Of a DNA stretch of 28,606 bases, positions 24,917-28,606 are shown one piece after another; position 1 is the stretch's first letter, and each line of letters begins with the position of its first letter. Made by a program: the position numbers and the translations under genes. The DNA is from a bacterium HR20 (GTDB lineage Bacteria > Bacteroidota > Ignavibacteria > Kapaibacteriales > NICIL-2). The notes beneath the pieces are model-generated. The model made no database searches and was not told the DNA's origin. It saw only the letters and a program-made list of their open reading frames with translations. The stretch covers positions 1 to 28,606 of the forward strand of contig BEHW01000014.1 in assembly GCA_002898675.1 (NCBI GenBank), read 5' to 3'.

Positions 24917-26684
24917 CTATTGCTTCCAGGCTCTGGCGGTCGAACCAAACGTACACGTACTGTCGCCGATCCATTGCGTTATTTCGATAGCCACGGACGT
25001 ACGGCTGTAGGAGCCGATAGTCTTCGTCGTAAAACAGCAGCAGCATCGGTGCATCAGCGATGGCAACTTGCTCAGCCTGAGCGAAGAGTTCGTTCCGACG
25101 GCGGCGATCGAGCTGGGAGCGTGCTGCCTCGAATAGCTCGTCGTAGCGAGGGTTGCGATAGCGTGTGCTGTTGAGCGGCGATGCCGCCGTCGGATCGCTG
25201 GGGACGAGCTTGCCGTAGTAGAGGTTGAGGAACGATTCGGGGTCTGGATAGTCGGCAACCCAGCCTAAGCGGAAAAACGGTGCGCGTCCGTGGTCAATTT
25301 CGTCCAGGTGACGTGCGAATTCGACGATCTTGAGCCCCACCTGAATGCCGAGATATTCGCCGAGCTGCTGCTGGACTGCTTCGGCAACGAGGAGATTCCT
25401 CCCACCACCGCTGTTGAGCTGTAGTTCGAGGGGAGGGAACATTCCATTCTTGCCATAGCCCGCCTCTGCAAGCAGCTGCCGTGCTCGTACTGGGTCGAAG
25501 TGGTACCCTCGGACGCGCTCGGCAGGATAATCCGGCATTGCGGGTGGGACCAGTCCATGATGCGCTGGCATCCCGCCTTGGCCTTTGAGCACAAAGTGCA
25601 GGATACGTTCTCGATCAACGGCGTAGTTGAATGCCTGACGGACGCGGCGATCTCGGAAAAGCGGACTTGTTGTCAGCATGCCGTAGTACTGCGTCGAGAG
25701 CGCCGGCACACGCAGGAGCTGGAATCGCTCGAACTACTGACGAAGCTGCTTGCGTTCGTCCACAACCAATGGGAAAAACTCCGAGGGAATGCGGTAGCAC
25801 TCTTCGAGGTTGCCCTCGAGCAGTTCGAGGAACTGCACCTTGTCGTCTTTGATGAATTGGAAGCGAATCTGGTCGAGGTAGGGGAGCCGGTTCCCCGCGC
25901 TGTCTCGTTTCCAGTACCGCGGGTTGCGTGCGAGCACGCACTCTTGGTCGGGTAGCCATCGCACAAACCGAAATGGTCCGCTGCCGACGGGATGGTACGC
26001 AAACTCCTTGCCGTAGTATTCGACTGCTTCGCGGGGATGGATGCCGGTAAAGTTCATTGCGACGTAGTACTCGAACGGACCGAACGGCTCGGTCAACTCG
26101 ATGCGAAACGTATAGCGATCGAGTACCTGGAAGCCACGGACACCGGAGACCGAGGGCGCGGTGCCGTCGAGCATAGCTTGCCGCGTTGCTGCGTAGTATT
26201 CCTCGGCGCCGACGACCTTACCGCGGAAGTAATCAGCCGAGAGTGTTCCTGTGCGTGCATCGCAGCAGCGCGTCAGTGAATAGGCAACATCCTCGGCAGT
26301 AAGCTCGCGTCCTTTGCCGCCAGGAAAGCAGGGATCATCGTGGAAGTACACGCCTCGTCGGAGGTAATACGTGTAGCGACGGCCATCTGGCGAGACTTCC
26401 CATCGCTCGGCAAGCTCCGGCGTCAGGTGCAACTGCTCGTCGAAGTAGAGGAGTTGGTCGTAGATGTTCTCGGCGATGTGGGCGCTTGTGACATCGTTGA
26501 TTGCAACAGGATCGAGTGAGCGCAGTTCACCGGTTTCGTTGACGCGATAGATGCCCCCATACCAACGCCCACCAGCAGCAGGGCGGAGTTGCTGCGGATC
26601 CGGGGTGTTGCGCTGCTTGCAACCAGGAAGCAGAATTGCTGCAACAAGCAGCACCAATAGCCCGCTGGAGCAGCGCTGCTGCAT
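24900..26684 (-). pseudogene. Oligopeptide ABC transporter substrate-binding lipoprotein, interrupted by in-frame TAG
   Basis: From ATG 26684 the frame encodes a lipoprotein signal (MQQRCSSG..., lipobox LPGC with Cys22) and the SBP_bac_5 fold of DppA/OppA-type proteins, which deliver peptides to ABC importers. Codon 317 is TAG (25736-25734). The same frame then continues without another stop for 277 codons to TAA at 24902-24900 and completes the family: VPALSTQYYGMLTT, RVRQAFNYAVDRERI, GWVADYPDPESFLNLYYG. The total of 593 sense codons is near normal length for this family, so it is one gene broken by a single stop. The cause may be a real nonsense mutation or a sequencing or consensus error. 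It starts four bases after the Fe-S oxidoreductase stop and shares its operon. Confidence 0.85.
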
Positions 26685-26688
26685 CGCT

Positions 26689-28606
26689 TTACTGCTCTGC
26701 TGGCGAGGCACTACCATTGCTCCTGCGTGTGATTGCCTCTGCGAGCAGTTCGCTTACGTCGAGAACGCGGACGCGGTCGGCTTGGTCGGCAGCTTTGACC
26801 CCATCGGTGAGCATCGTCATGCAAAAAGGACAGTTCGCCGCGATTGTCGTCGCACCAGTAGATAGAAGTTCACGTGTGCGGTTATGGTTGACTTTTTCGC
26901 CGACGTGCTCTTCCATGAACATGCGTCCTCCGCCAGCACCGCAGCAGAATCCACGGTCGCGCGAACGCTCGACGTCGAGCACTTCTAAGCCGGGGACGTT
27001 TTCCAGCAGCGCGCGCGGTGCGTCGTACTCGTTGTTGTAGCGTCCCAAGTAGCACGAATCGTGGTATGCGACCGTAACGCGATCGAGCTCTGCTTGGCTA
27101 ATGCGCAACCGACCTTGTTCGATCAGTTGCTGGAGAAATTGCGTGTGGTGCATGACGTGATAGTTCCCCCCGAAGCGTGGATAGTCGTTCTTGAGCGTGT
27201 TGTAGCAGTGCGGGCAGATCGTCACAATCGTGCGGACGCTGTAGCGCGCGAGCGTCTCGATGTTCTGCTGTGTGAGGGTATCGGCTAAATATTCGTTCCC
27301 TGTTCGACGAGCAGGATCGCCGGTGCAGCATTCTTCAGCACCGAGGATGCGGAAGTCAACGCCAGCATGCTGCATCAGCGTTGCAAATGCGCGTGCGATA
27401 CTCTTGGCGCGTTCGTCGTAGCTGCCAGCGCACCCAACCCAGAAGAGCACCTCCATGGCGGAATCCTCTGCGGCGGTCTTGATGCCGATTCCTTCGGCCC
27501 ATGCAGCTCGGTCAGCATGCGCCATGCCACCCCATGGAACAGCATTCGTTTCAAGGTTCGAGTACACGTTCGGCAGCAGAGCAGATTCCTCAGTAAACGA
27601 TGCTTCCATCATTACAAGCGCTTGCCGCATTCCCACAATGGCAGGAACGTGCTCGATGTTGACGGGGCACTCTTGCATGCATGCGCCGCAGGTTGTACAT
27701 GCCCAGAGTGCTTCTGGCGCGATGTAGTCACCGACGAGCCGGCGATTCCAGATTGCACGCTCTTCTTCGCTGAAGACCGTCTCGAAGACGGTGCGTTCGG
27801 GTTCGGTCATTTCCTCAGCGCGCTTGCCGCGGAGAAGTTGGTGTGCTGCAGTGCGGAGATCCTCCCGCAAGGCGTTATCTGCCCAGTCGCGAAGTTTGAG
27901 CAGGAGCGGTCCTTTCTCCATCGTTCGCCGATTGATGGCAATGATGATCTGGCGCGGATCGAGCACCTTCCCCGTTTGGTTTGCAGGGCAAACGCTTGTA
28001 CATCGCCCGCAATGTGTGCACGTGTAGCCATCGAGCAGCGTTTTCCAGGAGAAATCCTCGATGTCGCGGACGCCGAAGGTTGCAGCATCTTCAGCTGAGA
28101 AATCAACCGTAGGAATCTGGCGAGGAAACTCAATCGGGGAGAAAAACACGTTCGGCAGCGACGTCAACACATGCAGATGCTTCGAGTACGGAAGGTAGTT
28201 CGTGAACGCCAGAATCAGCACGATGTGCATCCACCAGAAGATCTCGAACGCCGTGTGATCAAGTGGAAGAATCGGTGCAAGTAGCGATGCAATCGGGCGT
28301 ACTGCCCAAGAGTAATCGGTGCCCAAACGCACGCGCGCAGTGTTGAGCAGCAGCAGCGACGTGACGATCGCAAAGATTGTCACAAGAATGACGGCAGCCT
28401 CGATCCGATCGCCTTCGAGTTGCAAGCGCCGAACGCGCTGAACGTAGCGTCGCCAGAGTGCTGCGATGGTTGCGACGATGATGAACGCGCAGAATAGGTC
28501 CGTCAGTATCGTCGAAAGCGAGTAGAGGGGACCGAGCCAGTTCAGGTGGAGTGCAGGGTGCAAGCCTTCGAGCACTGCTTCCGCTGCGGCAGCAAGGAGG
28601 ACGAGA
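26689..28606 (-). CDS. Membrane Fe-S oxidoreductase (HdrD/GlpC-like with NarI-like domain), 5' end outside window
   Basis: The frame is open to the right edge, so the true start lies beyond it; a GTG at 28575 is possible but splits a hydrophobic run. Residues below count from that GTG. The N-terminus has several membrane helices with a NarI-like pattern (His107, His117, His133/135) that may hold heme b. Two ferredoxin motifs follow, Cys186/189/192/196 and Cys293/296/299/303, then two CCG domains (ECCTGDPARR, and RGFCCGAGGGR with CYLGRYN). This arrangement matches membrane oxidoreductases that link electron-transfer flavoprotein to the quinone pool. No etfAB is visible here, so that partner is inferred. 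The peptide-binding gene starts four bases downstream. Confidence 0.85.
   Translation of the reverse strand, partial: LVLLAAAAEAVLEGLHPALHLNWLGPLYSLSTILTDLFCAFIIVATIAALWRRYVQRVRRLQLEGDRIEAAVILVTIFAIVTSLLLLNTARVRLGTDYSWAVRPIASLLAPILPLDHTAFEIFWWMHIVLILAFTNYLPYSKHLHVLTSLPNVFFSPIEFPRQIPTVDFSAEDAATFGVRDIEDFSWKTLLDGYTCTHCGRCTSVCPANQTGKVLDPRQIIIAINRRTMEKGPLLLKLRDWADNALREDLRTAAHQLLRGKRAEEMTEPERTVFETVFSEEERAIWNRRLVGDYIAPEALWACTTCGACMQECPVNIEHVPAIVGMRQALVMMEASFTEESALLPNVYSNLETNAVPWGGMAHADRAAWAEGIGIKTAAEDSAMEVLFWVGCAGSYDERAKSIARAFATLMQHAGVDFRILGAEECCTGDPARRTGNEYLADTLTQQNIETLARYSVRTIVTICPHCYNTLKNDYPRFGGNYHVMHHTQFLQQLIEQGRLRISQAELDRVTVAYHDSCYLGRYNNEYDAPRALLENVPGLEVLDVERSRDRGFCCGAGGGRMFMEEHVGEKVNHNRTRELLSTGATTIAANCPFCMTMLTDGVKAADQADRVRVLDVSELLAEAITRRSNGSASPAEQ

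Noticed and set aside
25734..25736. TAG as a reassigned sense codon in this organism
   Set aside because: TAG ends at least seven other well-supported genes in the window at their expected lengths, so it works as a stop.
28573..28575. GTG at 28575 as the start of the Fe-S oxidoreductase
   Set aside because: The frame is open to the window edge and the residues before it (LVLLAAAEA) continue a hydrophobic N-terminal stretch, so an upstream start outside the window is more likely.
1..28606. CRISPR arrays, insertion sequences, integrases, attachment sites or prophage genes
   Set aside because: I found no direct repeat-spacer pattern, transposase, integrase or phage structural gene on either strand, and gene content is uniformly chromosomal.

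Overview
The window reads as a gene-dense bacterial chromosome segment of moderately high GC, with no phage, insertion sequence, integrase, CRISPR array or toxin-antitoxin module that I can see. Several features point to the Fibrobacteres-Chlorobi-Bacteroidetes (FCB) group. They include an Omp28-type lipoprotein with a thioredoxin-like CxxC, a DUF5683-type protein, a PD40-repeat exported protein, and a type-B sdhCAB (one cytochrome subunit, no SdhD). TopA has no zinc fingers, and several leaders carry the Bacteroidetes-type -7 element TAnnTTTG. I cannot name the genus; a deep Bacteroidota/Chlorobiota/Kapabacteria-like lineage is an inference from this gene mix.

Layout. 1-588 is the 3' part of a family-2 glycosyltransferase. 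It converges on a lipoprotein gene (525-1412, minus), which is divergent from a PD40 beta-propeller gene (1407-2261, plus). A long minus-strand block, 9362 down to 2311, carries an FtsB/DivIC-like gene, ridA-like, a DUF5683 gene, pepA, priA, omp28, tRNA-Ser(UGA) and a small lipoprotein. It ends at a strong intrinsic terminator at 2247-2270. On the plus strand, 9407-15437 holds a Fur-family regulator, topA and two APC amino-acid permeases, tightly spaced. A minus-strand beta-barrel gene (15390-16142) overlaps the last permease tail to tail and is divergent from sdhCAB (16280-19665). ruvB and a HAD-IIIA phosphatase follow (19708-21332). A bifunctional (p)ppGpp synthetase/hydrolase (21410-23650, minus) is divergent from an unrecognised pair, a 101-aa protein and a tail-anchored coiled-coil protein (23778-24916). 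The right end is a minus-strand pair: a membrane Fe-S oxidoreductase running off the window edge, and an oligopeptide-binding lipoprotein gene broken by one in-frame TAG.

How the genes work together. Most are housekeeping: replication restart (PriA), recombination (RuvB), supercoiling (TopA), division (FtsB-like), the TCA cycle and menaquinone respiration (SdhCAB and the Fe-S oxidoreductase), peptide and amino-acid turnover (PepA, permeases, peptide-binding protein) and the stringent response (Rel). Envelope proteins of unknown role are interspersed.

No clearly new multi-gene system is evident. The best items for a second look are the amber-interrupted peptide-binding gene, the unrecognised coiled-coil pair beside rel, the repeated convergent gene overlaps, and the Bacteroidetes-type promoter elements, including one that may serve the tRNA.
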